A stretch of 64,000 nt of DNA from Woeseiaceae bacterium (GTDB lineage Bacteria > Pseudomonadota > Gammaproteobacteria > Steroidobacterales > Woeseiaceae). The position numbers were made by a program, and so were the translations under genes. Location: NCBI GenBank assembly GCA_021773035.1, contig JAJFKU010000016.1:124001-188000 (forward strand). The letters run 5' to 3'. Of the stretch, positions 27,515 through 35,551 are shown in pieces; position 1 is the first letter of the stretch; every line of letters starts with the position of its first letter. Under the pieces are notes generated by a model, which worked only from the letters and a program-made list of their open reading frames with translations, searched no databases and was not told where the DNA came from.

Positions 27515-28528
27515 TCAGTCAATACTCACCTGGAAGACGATGCTTTGTGCGCCGTCCCCCTGTGTCAGGTCACCGAGGCGCACGACAATCGTCGCCGGGC
27601 CGCTAAAGTCCAGCTCACCGGAGTCGGCATCGGCGACATCGCTGAGTGGCGCACCGTTCAAGGCCAAACTCGTCGGCACGAATGTTGTAAACACCGGGAT
27701 CGCGTCTCTTAATGTGCTGGCAGTTGCCACACCGGCGCTGACGACTTCCACGTTTATCGTGTAGGTCAGGACCGCGCCGGGAACCGGCTCGCTGCCGCCG
27801 TCGGGATCGAGCACAGATTGTGTTTTGATCACGTTAATCAGAACGTCTGAAACCAGGTATTCGCCAACAGCGAATGCACTGCCCTCGGTCGTTCCAATTA
27901 CCGCGTTGACACCACCGTCTCCCTGATTCGCGAATACTGTGCCTGACGGGCCGGAACCAGTTGTCGACGTTGCCGTCAGCTGACTGCGTCCGACTTCGCC
28001 GTTTACGGCCGTACCCGGAATATCGTTGACGATGAATACGTTGACGGAACCGTCAGCCGCCAGCAGCGGGTCGTTGACACCCGCTGTGTAGGCCTGGTCA
28101 CCCAGGTTGAAATCACCGCTGGCATCAGTATCGAAGTAGATAGCCGGCACCGCGGGGACAGGGTCGAAATCGTCGCCGGCGATTGCGCTGTCGACGATCA
28201 GTTGAAAGCTCTCGGTACCGTTACCGGTATTGGTCACGGTGAACAGCAACGCCCGGTTCGTGTCGTTCGCCGATACCAGGGTCTGTGGACTCTGCAGGGT
28301 CGTGGTCACGTTAATGCGCTCGGCTACGACAATCGTTGTGGTATTCGATTGCAATGCCAGCGGTGTGCCGGCAAGTTCATAGCTGATATTGGCGGTGTTC
28401 TCGATAACCGTGCCAACGGCTGTACCGGCAGCAAGGGCCGGGGAGCAGAGCACACAGCAGACGTAGAATATGGAAAACCGCCGCATCCACACAAATGCCG
28501 GCGATGGCAAGCTGCTTACCAGTTTCAA
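27515..28528 (-). CDS. Secreted DUF11-repeat protein (A), first of operon
   Basis: A 337-residue exported protein. The signal peptide ends ALA-AG and the mature part begins 'GTAVGTVIENTANISYEL', paralogous to protein C and to the giant protein. A DUF11 repeat lies at the C-terminal end (VPGAVLTYTINVEVVSAGVA, LRDAIPVFTTFVPTSLALNG). I keep TTG 28528 as the start because AAGGA lies eight bases upstream; ATG 28486 gives a shorter signal peptide and is the alternative. It heads the operon, with CRP-type sites upstream. Confidence 0.78.
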   Translation of the reverse strand: MKLVSSLPSPAFVWMRRFSIFYVCCVLCSPALAAGTAVGTVIENTANISYELAGTPLALQSNTTTIVVAERINVTTTLQSPQTLVSANDTNRALLFTVTNTGNGTESFQLIVDSAIAGDDFDPVPAVPAIYFDTDASGDFNLGDQAYTAGVNDPLLAADGSVNVFIVNDIPGTAVNGEVGRSQLTATSTTGSGPSGTVFANQGDGGVNAVIGTTEGSAFAVGEYLVSDVLINVIKTQSVLDPDGGSEPVPGAVLTYTINVEVVSAGVATASTLRDAIPVFTTFVPTSLALNGAPLSDVADADSGELDFSGPATIVVRLGDLTQGDGAQSIVFQVSID

Positions 28529-28659
28529 GGTTCATTCCTTATCGCGGTAACGTTCCAGCGCGTTACCAGGCGCCTGTTCGCTGTCATTGCGAACTTATTG
28601 CGGGACTCTCCGTGATTACCGGCAGCGGCGCATCAAATCGGGTCGTTTATTATGTAATT

Positions 28660-28675
28660 TGTGATCGGTATCACA
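28660..28675 (-). promoter_or_regulatory. CRP/Vfr-type binding site (perfect core)
   Basis: TGTGATACCGATCACA (minus strand) is a perfect TGTGA-N6-TCACA palindrome with A/T-rich flanks, as in strong CRP sites. Its centre lies 33 bases from a possible -10 TTTGAT (28637-28632), close to class II spacing. It precedes the DUF11 operon. Confidence 0.75.
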
Positions 28676-28682
28676 CTTTTGC

Positions 28683-28698
28683 CGTGAATCGTCTCACA
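28683..28698 (-). promoter_or_regulatory. Second CRP-type site
   Basis: TGTGAGACGATTCACG matches TGTGA-N6-TCACA at nine of ten core positions. Its centre is 23 bases from the first site, about two helical turns, so both dimers would sit on nearly the same face. Confidence 0.55.
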
Positions 28699-28735
28699 CT
28701 CGCGACACCGCTCACGGTGGGGCCTTCAGGAGCAG

Positions 28736-28776
28736 GCAGAGCACCGGCCACGGCGCAATATGTCAGATAAATGACA
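28736..28776 (-). promoter_or_regulatory. Possible weak sigma54 element and upstream inverted repeat
   Basis: TGGCCGGTGCTCTGC (28750-28736) has TGGC and TGC at -24/-12 spacing but lacks other consensus bases. Just upstream TGTCA-N6-TGACA (28776-28761) is a perfect 5+5 inverted repeat. Together with the CRP sites these fill the 276-base gap between the activator gene and the DUF11 operon. The sigma54 call is weak. Confidence 0.3.
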
Positions 28777-28804
28777 CGTCCTGTGTGGCTTTAGCCGGAT
28801 GCAA

Positions 28805-31189
28805 CTAGTTGGGTCTGACGATGCCGAGTTTCTTCATTTTCGAACGCAGCGTGCTGGGAGGAATTCCCAATTGCGAAGCTGCACCCGATTCACCGGAAAT
28901 CTTCCAGTGCACGTCGTTCAATATGCCAACAATATGATCCCGCTCAACGAGCTTCAGATCAACGACGGTCGAACTAATGATGGTCGGTCTGCCATCATCG
29001 GAATCCCTCCAGACCAGTGGCTCCGCAAGTTCTACAATCGGCCCGGTGTTTGAAATCAGTGCGCGCTGGATAATGCCATCCAACTCTCGAACATTGCCAG
29101 GCCAGTTATAGCCACGTAACTGGCGCATCATTTCGGACGAAATCTCCTGGACGTCACGACCCAGGCGGTGTGCATGCATGTTGACAAAATGCCGCGCAAG
29201 CAAATCGATGTCGGCGCCACGATCCCGAAGCGCCGGCAACTCAACCGGGAAGGTGTTGATACGGTAGTAGAGATCCGAACGGAACTCTCCCGCATCAACG
29301 GCGGCACCCAGGTCGCGGTTGGTGGCTACGACGAGGCGAACGTCGACCTTAATGGTCTTGGTGCCACCCAGCCTTTCGAACTCACCCTCCTGCAGCACCC
29401 GTAACAGCTTGGCCTGCAAACCGATCGGAAACTCACCAATTTCATCGAGGAACAGCGTACTCCCATCGGCCAGATCGAAACGACCACGTTTGCGGCTGTC
29501 AGCGCCGGTAAACGCCCCTTTCTCATGCCCGAAGAGTTCGCTCTCAATCAGGCTTGCCGGCAACGCTGCGCAGTTTACTTTAACCAACGGACGATCGCGG
29601 CGATCGCTATGCTCATGAATTGCACGCGCAATCAACTCCTTGCCAGTGCCGGTTTCGCCAAGAATCAGCACAGGGATTTCGGTATTCGCAACCTGCTCCA
29701 CCTGATTCAGACAGCGCAGGACGCCGTTGCTCTCACCGACGATCTCATCAAAGCCTTGTTTTCGTTCTACCTCTTCACGCAGGTAAACATTCTCGGCTTC
29801 GAGGCGATCGGTCGCGTTCTGCAAGCCACTGAGCGCGTCGGCGAGCGCGCAACGCGACTTCAACCTGAGCACCGAATTTGCCAGTATCTCCGAAAATACC
29901 GTAGCGTCTGCGATCATCTGGTCAGTCCATCGCTTCTCTTGTCCAAAGCGAGCCAATGACATTCCGCCAACGAGTTCGTTGGCGATAATCAGCGGCAGCA
30001 CCACGACCGATTTCAGGTCAAGGCGCATGAGATTCCTGCGGTCGAGCGCGAAGTCATCAGGCAGGTCCGCGATGCTGTCAATACGAATCACCTGGCGTTG
30101 TTGCATTTGTTGCCACAGACGCGGAAACATTTTCATGGAAATGCCCGGCCCAATGTTGTCTGCGCCGGAACGGGTCCAGAGGTTTGCCACCGATACTGCC
30201 TGTGTTTCCAGGTCATCCAGCCACAACATGGTGGAGCGATCCGCGTCGAAAAACTCAGCGATCCTGCCCATACAGTCGCGTATCGTATCGTCAGCCTGTT
30301 CGTCCGGCATTGTGACCAGTTTTGTGGAAACGTCGGCAACCAGTTTTTGGTAGCTCTGCCTGTGCGCCAGCTCCGCCTTGGTTTCGCGAAATTCGAGAAC
30401 GTTGCTTTCGATACCCCAAATCCGCTCGAGGCATCCATCGTGAACAACGCCGATCAAATTAACATTCAACGCACGGCCTTCTCCGGCGGGAGTTTTGTAG
30501 TTGAGTTCGTACTCTTTGAGCCGGTAGCCACTATCGACGAACGCCGTGATCAGGGCCGTATGCGCTTCTATGTCCTTGGCGCTGTCCAACTCGCCGAATC
30601 GCTGCCCCACGACTGCGTCGACGTTGTCCGTTTCCAGTTCCCGGACAAAAACATCGTTCGCCTGTACCAACTCGGCATCGAGCGTCTTGCGCAGGTGTTC
30701 GTCTACCGACGCGGCTATCGAAATCGGCGTACGAAACGAATAGCAGTAGACCGAATCCGTCGTGGAATCGAACAGGTATCTAAAGCGCTTGTCGGATACG
30801 CTGCGGCTGGTACGCAAATCGTCGAGCAGCGCATTCTTGCTCGTCATGTCGCTGTCGATCCGGCGTCTTGCGAGCACGGTAACGATCAGTCCCGCCGCGA
30901 TCAAAGCGAATGCCACTCTCGATAAAGCCCAATACACCCAGTTTGAGGAAAAGAAACCACCGTTCAGCGCCAGCAGCAGATTTGTCTCAGGAAACAGATA
31001 TTGGAATGCCAGATCGGACACGTGCGCCAAGCCGGCGAAAATCATCCCGGCGACGATCATGATGCCGCCGAGCGGCAGCGGCCTGCCGTTTTTCGACACG
31101 CCGGAGACCAGCGCATAAGCCAGTATGCCAACGGTTGCGCAAATGAGGATGAGGTCGACAGAACTGACGACGAATTCCAGCCCCGTCAT
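28805..31189 (-). CDS. Membrane-anchored sigma54-dependent transcriptional activator
   Basis: A bacterial enhancer-binding protein of about 794 residues. Three membrane segments at the N-terminus (about 10-32, 43-65, 87-107) precede a PAS-like domain (~135-260), a GAF domain (~285-430), a short coiled coil, the AAA+ domain (~475-715) and a C-terminal Fis-type helix-turn-helix (SQLGIPPSTLRSKMKKLGI). Walker A GETGTGKELIARAIHEHSDR, the sigma54-contacting GAFTGAD and Walker B LFLDEIGEF are intact. Start: ATG 31189 with GGTGG upstream; GTG 31198 is also possible. It lies upstream of the DUF11 operon and divergent from a receiver-like gene with a sigma54 promoter, its most likely target. Confidence 0.92.
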   Translation of the reverse strand: MTGLEFVVSSVDLILICATVGILAYALVSGVSKNGRPLPLGGIMIVAGMIFAGLAHVSDLAFQYLFPETNLLLALNGGFFSSNWVYWALSRVAFALIAAGLIVTVLARRRIDSDMTSKNALLDDLRTSRSVSDKRFRYLFDSTTDSVYCYSFRTPISIAASVDEHLRKTLDAELVQANDVFVRELETDNVDAVVGQRFGELDSAKDIEAHTALITAFVDSGYRLKEYELNYKTPAGEGRALNVNLIGVVHDGCLERIWGIESNVLEFRETKAELAHRQSYQKLVADVSTKLVTMPDEQADDTIRDCMGRIAEFFDADRSTMLWLDDLETQAVSVANLWTRSGADNIGPGISMKMFPRLWQQMQQRQVIRIDSIADLPDDFALDRRNLMRLDLKSVVVLPLIIANELVGGMSLARFGQEKRWTDQMIADATVFSEILANSVLRLKSRCALADALSGLQNATDRLEAENVYLREEVERKQGFDEIVGESNGVLRCLNQVEQVANTEIPVLILGETGTGKELIARAIHEHSDRRDRPLVKVNCAALPASLIESELFGHEKGAFTGADSRKRGRFDLADGSTLFLDEIGEFPIGLQAKLLRVLQEGEFERLGGTKTIKVDVRLVVATNRDLGAAVDAGEFRSDLYYRINTFPVELPALRDRGADIDLLARHFVNMHAHRLGRDVQEISSEMMRQLRGYNWPGNVRELDGIIQRALISNTGPIVELAEPLVWRDSDDGRPTIISSTVVDLKLVERDHIVGILNDVHWKISGESGAASQLGIPPSTLRSKMKKLGIVRPN

Positions 31190-31371
31190 CGCATCCACCG
31201 AGTGGGATCGTCGTCACCTCGCTTAGCCGCGATCTTCAGAACAGGCGGAAAACAGCTTTCATCTACAGCCGGAAAGGCCAATTGACACATCATATTGTGG
31301 TTATTTTTCGAGTTACCACTAAACCCTTTAGTTGCGATCTTTTGTACACCCTCACCTGCGGAAAGTCACGA

Positions 31372-31401
31372 TATATCGCGACTTAGTCGCTATATCGCGA
31401 C
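31372..31401. promoter_or_regulatory. Repeated TATATCGCGAC motif, candidate enhancer of the sigma54 promoter
   Basis: TATATCGCGAC occurs at 31372-31382 and again at 31391-31401, a period of 19 bases. Between them GCGAC-TTA-GTCGC makes the block an almost perfect 23-base palindrome as well. It lies about 125-155 bases upstream of the predicted sigma54 transcription start, the usual place for activator binding sites. Confidence 0.55.
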
Positions 31402-31500
31402 GTCAACGCAAGCCGTTGATTTTGTGGAGCTTCTGTATGATCCATATAAGCCTTTGATTTACATAATAATTACATGAATTTTTGCTCGACTGCGCCAAGT

Positions 31501-31516
31501 TGGCACAAATGCTGCA
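31501..31516 (+). promoter_or_regulatory. Sigma54 (-24/-12) promoter of the receiver-like gene
   Basis: TGGCACAAATGCTGCA matches TGGCAC-N5-TTGCA with one mismatch and has the invariant GG and GC ten bases apart. Transcription would start near 31527, 69 bases before the chosen GTG codon. A sigma54 promoter divergent from a sigma54 activator gene is strong mutual support. Confidence 0.8.
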
Positions 31517-31595
31517 CCATATGGGAATGAAAGCTCAGTTGTCACGGGTTATTGATGGCTCCCGCGACCGCTACCACGTGATGAGAGGAACGACT

Positions 31596-32111
31596 GTGAC
31601 CCATTGTGCCAAAGAGACTAATCTGGTTCTCATAGCAGACAAAGCCAACCGCGCCTATTTGTTGCGGGGGTTGATGCGCGACGCGGGCATCACCGGTGTG
31701 ATTCGACGCATGCCGCCGGGACGTAACGCTGTTCATTGCGTAAACAGGACCGGCGCTTACCGGGAAAAACCGCTCCCCGACTTGTTCTTCTACGATTTTT
31801 CAGATCCGGAACCCATGAGTACCTCGATACTCAAAAAAATAGCGTTTGGAGATGGCAGGTCCGCGGTTCCGATTGTGGTACTCACCAGCCCAGAATCGCA
31901 GACCGAACTCGAGAGTGGAGATATCGACGGCGGCGACGCCATCATGTTTTCTCCGAGTGGCCTCACCTCCTTTGTGAGCAAGATGCAGGCGCATAGCCGC
32001 CAGCCGTTCCTGAAAGCACTGCGAACCCTGTACGAGTACGGCCCCATCCTGGTCAGTACACCGCCCGAGGTTCTCCTGCAGGACGAGCGCGAACGCGCGA
32101 TTCCCGCCTAG
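31596..32111 (+). CDS. Receiver-like (degenerate CheY-type) protein
   Basis: A 171-residue protein resembling a stand-alone response-regulator receiver. 'NLVLIADKANRAYLLRGLM' looks like strand 1/helix 1 with a single acidic residue, 'PDLFFYDFSDPEP' holds a possible phosphoacceptor Asp, and VPIVVLTSPESQ resembles strand 4 with its Thr/Ser. The conserved Lys of strand 5 is not evident (AIMFSPSG). No output domain is seen. The frame opens at 31482, before the predicted transcription start; GTG 31596 has AGAGGA seven bases upstream and is preferred. Expression should depend on sigma54 and probably on the divergent activator. Confidence 0.65.
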   Translation: MTHCAKETNLVLIADKANRAYLLRGLMRDAGITGVIRRMPPGRNAVHCVNRTGAYREKPLPDLFFYDFSDPEPMSTSILKKIAFGDGRSAVPIVVLTSPESQTELESGDIDGGDAIMFSPSGLTSFVSKMQAHSRQPFLKALRTLYEYGPILVSTPPEVLLQDERERAIPA

Positions 32112-32131
32112 GCGCCGGCGTTTTTTCCGGT

Positions 32132-32148
32132 GCAGGCTGCACGCCTGC
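32132..32148. terminator. Stem-loop between convergent genes
   Basis: GCAGGC-TGCAC-GCCTGC is a perfect 6-base stem with a 5-base loop in the 111-base gap between the receiver-like gene and the pilin operon end. A second weaker stem with six Ts in its loop lies just before it (32111-32133). Neither is followed by a T-run, so termination is only a guess. Confidence 0.3.
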
Positions 32149-32222
32149 TGGTCGCCGCTAACCTGGCATGCCTCAATCGTTGCGGGGCGCGGCCTTCGTC
32201 TGTGAGACCCGGCTTGGACTAA

Positions 32223-32837
32223 CTACTGGCGAAACGCAACGTCGTAGCGGCTGCCGATAGCATAGGTAGTCTGCGAGGAGTGCGACTGGATACTGCCCCG
32301 GGAAGGGACGCTATCGTCACCACGAGCCTCGATAATCTGTGCGATATCGCCGGGAATCTCTCCGAAGACGATGTTGTGACCGCTGAGATTGTAGAGATTC
32401 AGGTCAATACCCATTAAGCCACCGAACGAGTTGCTCGGCTGTTGATAGCTCGCATCGGTATTGTCCACTGGTCCGGCAATCAGCCCTGCACCACGAAGAT
32501 GTTTCCATATCTTCCGCGACTCCGAGCCATTGTTTGTGCTGCTCCAGCCGCCGCGAATGTTTCCGTTGCCATCGCCGTTGTCGGCCGAGCGCCAGGTTCC
32601 CGAGAAGCGTGCCGATGCCGTAGGATCGTCTCCCGGCAATACACCATAGCGATCCTGATACGCATAGATCGCCGCAGATACACCGGCGAAGTCGTTTTCG
32701 ATGCGCTTGATCTTGGCGTTTGTGATCATTTCCCGCCCCTTGAGCACACCACCGATCAGCAACCCGATAATGACTAGAACGATCGCGATTTCTACCAGCG
32801 TGAAACCCGATTGCCGGTGTTTGTTAAACGATTGCAT
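32223..32837 (-). CDS. Type IV pilin-like protein (prepilin)
   Basis: A class III-type prepilin of 204 residues. After a short basic leader (MQSFNKHRQSG) comes FTLVEIAIVLVIIGLLIGGV, the hallmark N-terminal helix cleaved and methylated by PilD. The C-terminal part contains a Gly/Asn/Asp-rich segment and no obvious disulfide pair. The start is ATG 32837 (GTG 32843 possible, GAGG upstream); the frame is open to 32900. It is the last gene of the MSHA-like operon and may be its major or a minor subunit. Confidence 0.88.
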   Translation of the reverse strand: MQSFNKHRQSGFTLVEIAIVLVIIGLLIGGVLKGREMITNAKIKRIENDFAGVSAAIYAYQDRYGVLPGDDPTASARFSGTWRSADNGDGNGNIRGGWSSTNNGSESRKIWKHLRGAGLIAGPVDNTDASYQQPSNSFGGLMGIDLNLYNLSGHNIVFGEIPGDIAQIIEARGDDSVPSRGSIQSHSSQTTYAIGSRYDVAFRQ

Positions 32838-32964
32838 ATTCACGTTAAGCCTCACTCTGTTTGTAGGTTCAACGACCGCCGCGAGTAATGCACACGACAC
32901 TTGGCCTTCCTTGAAGAACTTATCGGCAGATTTTTCGAGAGCTTTAGCCCCAGGCTAGCCACTG

Positions 32965-33735
32965 TCAGGGCAAATGACCGGCTTCGACGAGCCGCCCGAA
33001 AAGGTGATTGGGTGATATCCAGGTCAGCAGATCGTCGAATTCGTTACCACTCAGCTCACTCTTGCCGCGAACGACAAAAACGCTGTCGGACGCAACCCGG
33101 TAACTCGTGCCGGACACGCCGCCGGCCAGGTTCGCACCGACGTTTTCCGCCTCGTCAGCCGACGAAAACGAAACCCAGTTTTTGCCCAGCGAGTAGATAA
33201 TCAAGGGAGAACCGCCGGTCAGTGTCACGTTGCTACCCGCGCAGGCAGTCGACGATGAACCAGCAGCTGTCGAGCACACCATCATTTCCGGTAGCAGCAA
33301 AGGCATAGTCACCGCGGCCAGTTCGCCCGGCGTCACGAAATCCCAGGAACCATCGCCGTTCGCGTCGCTGGCCGAAATACTGTAGCGCAGTGGCGACCCC
33401 CAGGGATCCAGCAGCAGGTTGTCTGCGTTCCTCTGACCGCTCAGGTTCAACGTGGTAGCCGGAACAAAACCATGCTGCGCGCTACAGGCGCTGCCTGCAG
33501 GTGCGGCAACGCCTGCACTTGCAGGCGTTGCCGGACAGGGCAAGTAGCCGTTCACCAGCGCAAAACCGACAACGGCGGACTCAACACTCTGCAGCTGCTC
33601 CTGACCGTCGCGCAACCGGGAGTTCTCACGCTGCACGGAGAGCGGCATCATCAATCCGCCCAGCAGCAGCCCCATAACCAGAATCACGACAGACAACTCA
33701 ACCAGGGAGAATCCTTGTTGGCGGTATCTGCACAT
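32965..33735 (-). CDS. Prepilin-type protein (minor pilin-like)
   Basis: A 256-residue protein with prepilin leader MCRYRQQG followed by FSLVELSVVILVMGLLLGGL. The globular part has four Cys residues (LPCPATP, SACSAQ, VCSTA, TACAGS) and a motif 'LLLDPWGSPLRYSISASD' of the kind common in type II secretion and MSHA pseudopilins. It starts three bases after the stop of the preceding gene. Probably a minor or tip pilin of the system. Confidence 0.85.
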   Translation of the reverse strand: MCRYRQQGFSLVELSVVILVMGLLLGGLMMPLSVQRENSRLRDGQEQLQSVESAVVGFALVNGYLPCPATPASAGVAAPAGSACSAQHGFVPATTLNLSGQRNADNLLLDPWGSPLRYSISASDANGDGSWDFVTPGELAAVTMPLLLPEMMVCSTAAGSSSTACAGSNVTLTGGSPLIIYSLGKNWVSFSSADEAENVGANLAGGVSGTSYRVASDSVFVVRGKSELSGNEFDDLLTWISPNHLFGRLVEAGHLP

Positions 33736-33738
33736 CTC

Positions 33739-35169
33739 TCAGCACTCCGTGACAACGAGTTGCTCGTCAATACAAAACAACAGGTCATTGTGGGCATCGG
33801 ACGCCGGACCTGACGCATAGTCGTCCGTCGTGCCGGCTCCCGGTATGTTCGTCGCGTTCAGGCCTTCAAGGTAGTTCGCTGAATTGAGCTTGGTGTCGAT
33901 ATCGCCCGGTGGAGCATTTCGTACCTGTGCGCCGTTGCCCAAGCGATAGTTTGCAAACAACAAGACGGCGGCGTATTGCCCGGCACCGTTCACGGTCAGA
34001 CAGTCTCCGCAATTGGAGGGCACGGCGGCCGCTGGACTGTACGCGCCCGCGACAGCATAGAAAAAATGATCCTTCCATTGCTGCCATCGAGCGTGCTGCA
34101 GCGGTGACCATTCCGGCACAGCCGCTGAATTACAATCACTCAAGACCCGGCTGATCGAATTACCCGATGCAGTACTGCTGTCGTCCGCGATGTCCGCCAA
34201 ACGGCCGCTGTGCAGGCCGGCGTCGATGTCATCGTATGACGCATCGGGCCGGTAGTCGGTCATCGCAACAGGGGCCGGCCACGGCAGTCTTCTGTCGTTC
34301 ACGCCGCCAGGGTTACTGGCGCCATAGTCGGCAATGCAGGCAGCGATGGCAAGCCCGAGTTCGCTCATGGTATTCAAATGATCGCTGCCAGCGGTGACTC
34401 GGCGTTCTATGTCTCTCCGCGTAATCGTCACTATGCGGTCGTTATGCTCCTCGCTATCTCCTGCAACCCTGGCAAAAACATCCAGAGCATCGGCAACACC
34501 GCTGAGAACGGAATTGGCGGCTCCGCTGACAGCATCAGTATCGAGGTAACCGGCTGGATTAGCGTCCGGCACGCATTGATTGCCAGCTGTAAATCCCGGA
34601 CGTGCCTGTGTCGCCAAAGGCTGCATCGCCGCTATCACCATCGCAACCGGACGATCTTCGGCCGATAAACCCTCCGCGATACTCGCTGACTCGACGTCGA
34701 ACAACTGTAGCTGGCCATTGCTATCGGTGTTGATCATCTCAACCGTTTCTGCCGCGGCCTGCTTGTACGAGCCCGAAACCACGTACCAAAGACAGGCAGC
34801 GGCGGCGTCCTTGAGGGGGGGCAAACCCAGCGTCCGCCAGGGAAGCCTGCCGATCACCGACACACCCGGCGCTCCGCAGGCAGAGGTGTGCGCTTCTCCT
34901 TCCGCGAAACCGCCTGACGCATCGATGTCCGGGCAGGGTAAGCCGTGTGCTTGTCCCAGATTCAGGTTCGGATTGACAACAGCGAAATCAATCAGAGCTG
35001 CCCGGGCCTTCGCAAGCTGCGCCATCGACAGGCTTAGCTGATGTGTCCGTAAATCATCGCGGCTCAGGTTTGCGAGCAAGATCGTCGACATCGCCATGAT
35101 AAGCCCGAGCATGATGAGTAGCAGAGCGGCACCTTGTTGTCGCTGCGATGACACCCTAGTCGGCCTCAT
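33739..35169 (-). CDS. PilX/MshP-like large pilin-associated protein
   Basis: A 476-residue protein beginning with a basic leader and one hydrophobic helix ('QQGAALLLIMLGLIMAMS'), typical of PilX/MshP-type minor pilins that lack the FTLVE signature. The long soluble part has at least ten Cys residues and repeated 'LPCPD', 'RLPWRTLGLPPLKDA' and 'RRLPWPAPV' motifs, suggesting an internal duplication (about residues 65-140 and 270-330). The start is ATG 35169 overlapping the previous stop; GTG 35154 is also possible. It may form a tip complex with the other two pilin-like proteins. Confidence 0.7.
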   Translation of the reverse strand: MRPTRVSSQRQQGAALLLIMLGLIMAMSTILLANLSRDDLRTHQLSLSMAQLAKARAALIDFAVVNPNLNLGQAHGLPCPDIDASGGFAEGEAHTSACGAPGVSVIGRLPWRTLGLPPLKDAAAACLWYVVSGSYKQAAAETVEMINTDSNGQLQLFDVESASIAEGLSAEDRPVAMVIAAMQPLATQARPGFTAGNQCVPDANPAGYLDTDAVSGAANSVLSGVADALDVFARVAGDSEEHNDRIVTITRRDIERRVTAGSDHLNTMSELGLAIAACIADYGASNPGGVNDRRLPWPAPVAMTDYRPDASYDDIDAGLHSGRLADIADDSSTASGNSISRVLSDCNSAAVPEWSPLQHARWQQWKDHFFYAVAGAYSPAAAVPSNCGDCLTVNGAGQYAAVLLFANYRLGNGAQVRNAPPGDIDTKLNSANYLEGLNATNIPGAGTTDDYASGPASDAHNDLLFCIDEQLVVTEC

Positions 35170-35551
35170 CGTCGGCCTCAGCTTCGTCAGAGTGCTCGCC
35201 GCGCGCAATCTTAACGGCGCCCGGGAACGTAACGGCAGCGCTGTTGCTGGTCGTGACGAATTCGCCATCTATGTACACTTTCGACACGCCGCTGCTACTC
35301 ACTATGTAACCGGCGGCATTCTCACCATTCTTCTTATGCACCTGTCTTGGCACGGTGCCGCTGGCAAGAGGTGTTGCAGTTCGCCGCTGATCCAGTCGCT
35401 CACGCTGCTGCTGCGAAAAAAAGACTCGCCCTATCGTAACTTCGGGCAGCGACTCATAAATATCCGTATCGCCGCTTCTTGCTTCGCCGCTTGCGAAAAA
35501 CAGAAAACAACCCGCGCAAAGTTTCACAACAGCACCGTAGCGGGTTTTCAT
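35156..35551 (-). CDS. MshK-like exported protein
   Basis: A 131-residue protein with signal peptide (residues 1-27, ending SGEARSG). The segment 'IGRVFFSQQQRERLDQRR' followed by a short domain with 'YIVSSSGVSKVYIDGEFV' resembles MshK and related GspC/PilP-like pilus proteins that link inner-membrane components to the secretin. The C-terminus is acidic. Its start overlaps the PilO-like stop (ATGA). Confidence 0.6.
   Translation of the reverse strand: MKTRYGAVVKLCAGCFLFFASGEARSGDTDIYESLPEVTIGRVFFSQQQRERLDQRRTATPLASGTVPRQVHKKNGENAAGYIVSSSGVSKVYIDGEFVTTSNSAAVTFPGAVKIARGEHSDEAEADDEAD

Larger units (their letters stand above)
31190..31595. other. 406-base divergent regulatory region
   Basis: No gene is seen. 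The region is A/T-rich compared with its neighbours and carries a palindrome ACTAAA-CCC-TTTAGT (31318-31332), the TATATCGCGAC repeats (31372-31401) and a sigma54 promoter (31501-31516). It separates the activator gene (leftward) from the receiver-like gene (rightward). Confidence 0.7.

Noticed and set aside
28701-28716. Third CRP-like site before the DUF11 operon
   Set aside because: Only one half-site fits and the spacing to the second site is 18 bases; too weak to claim.
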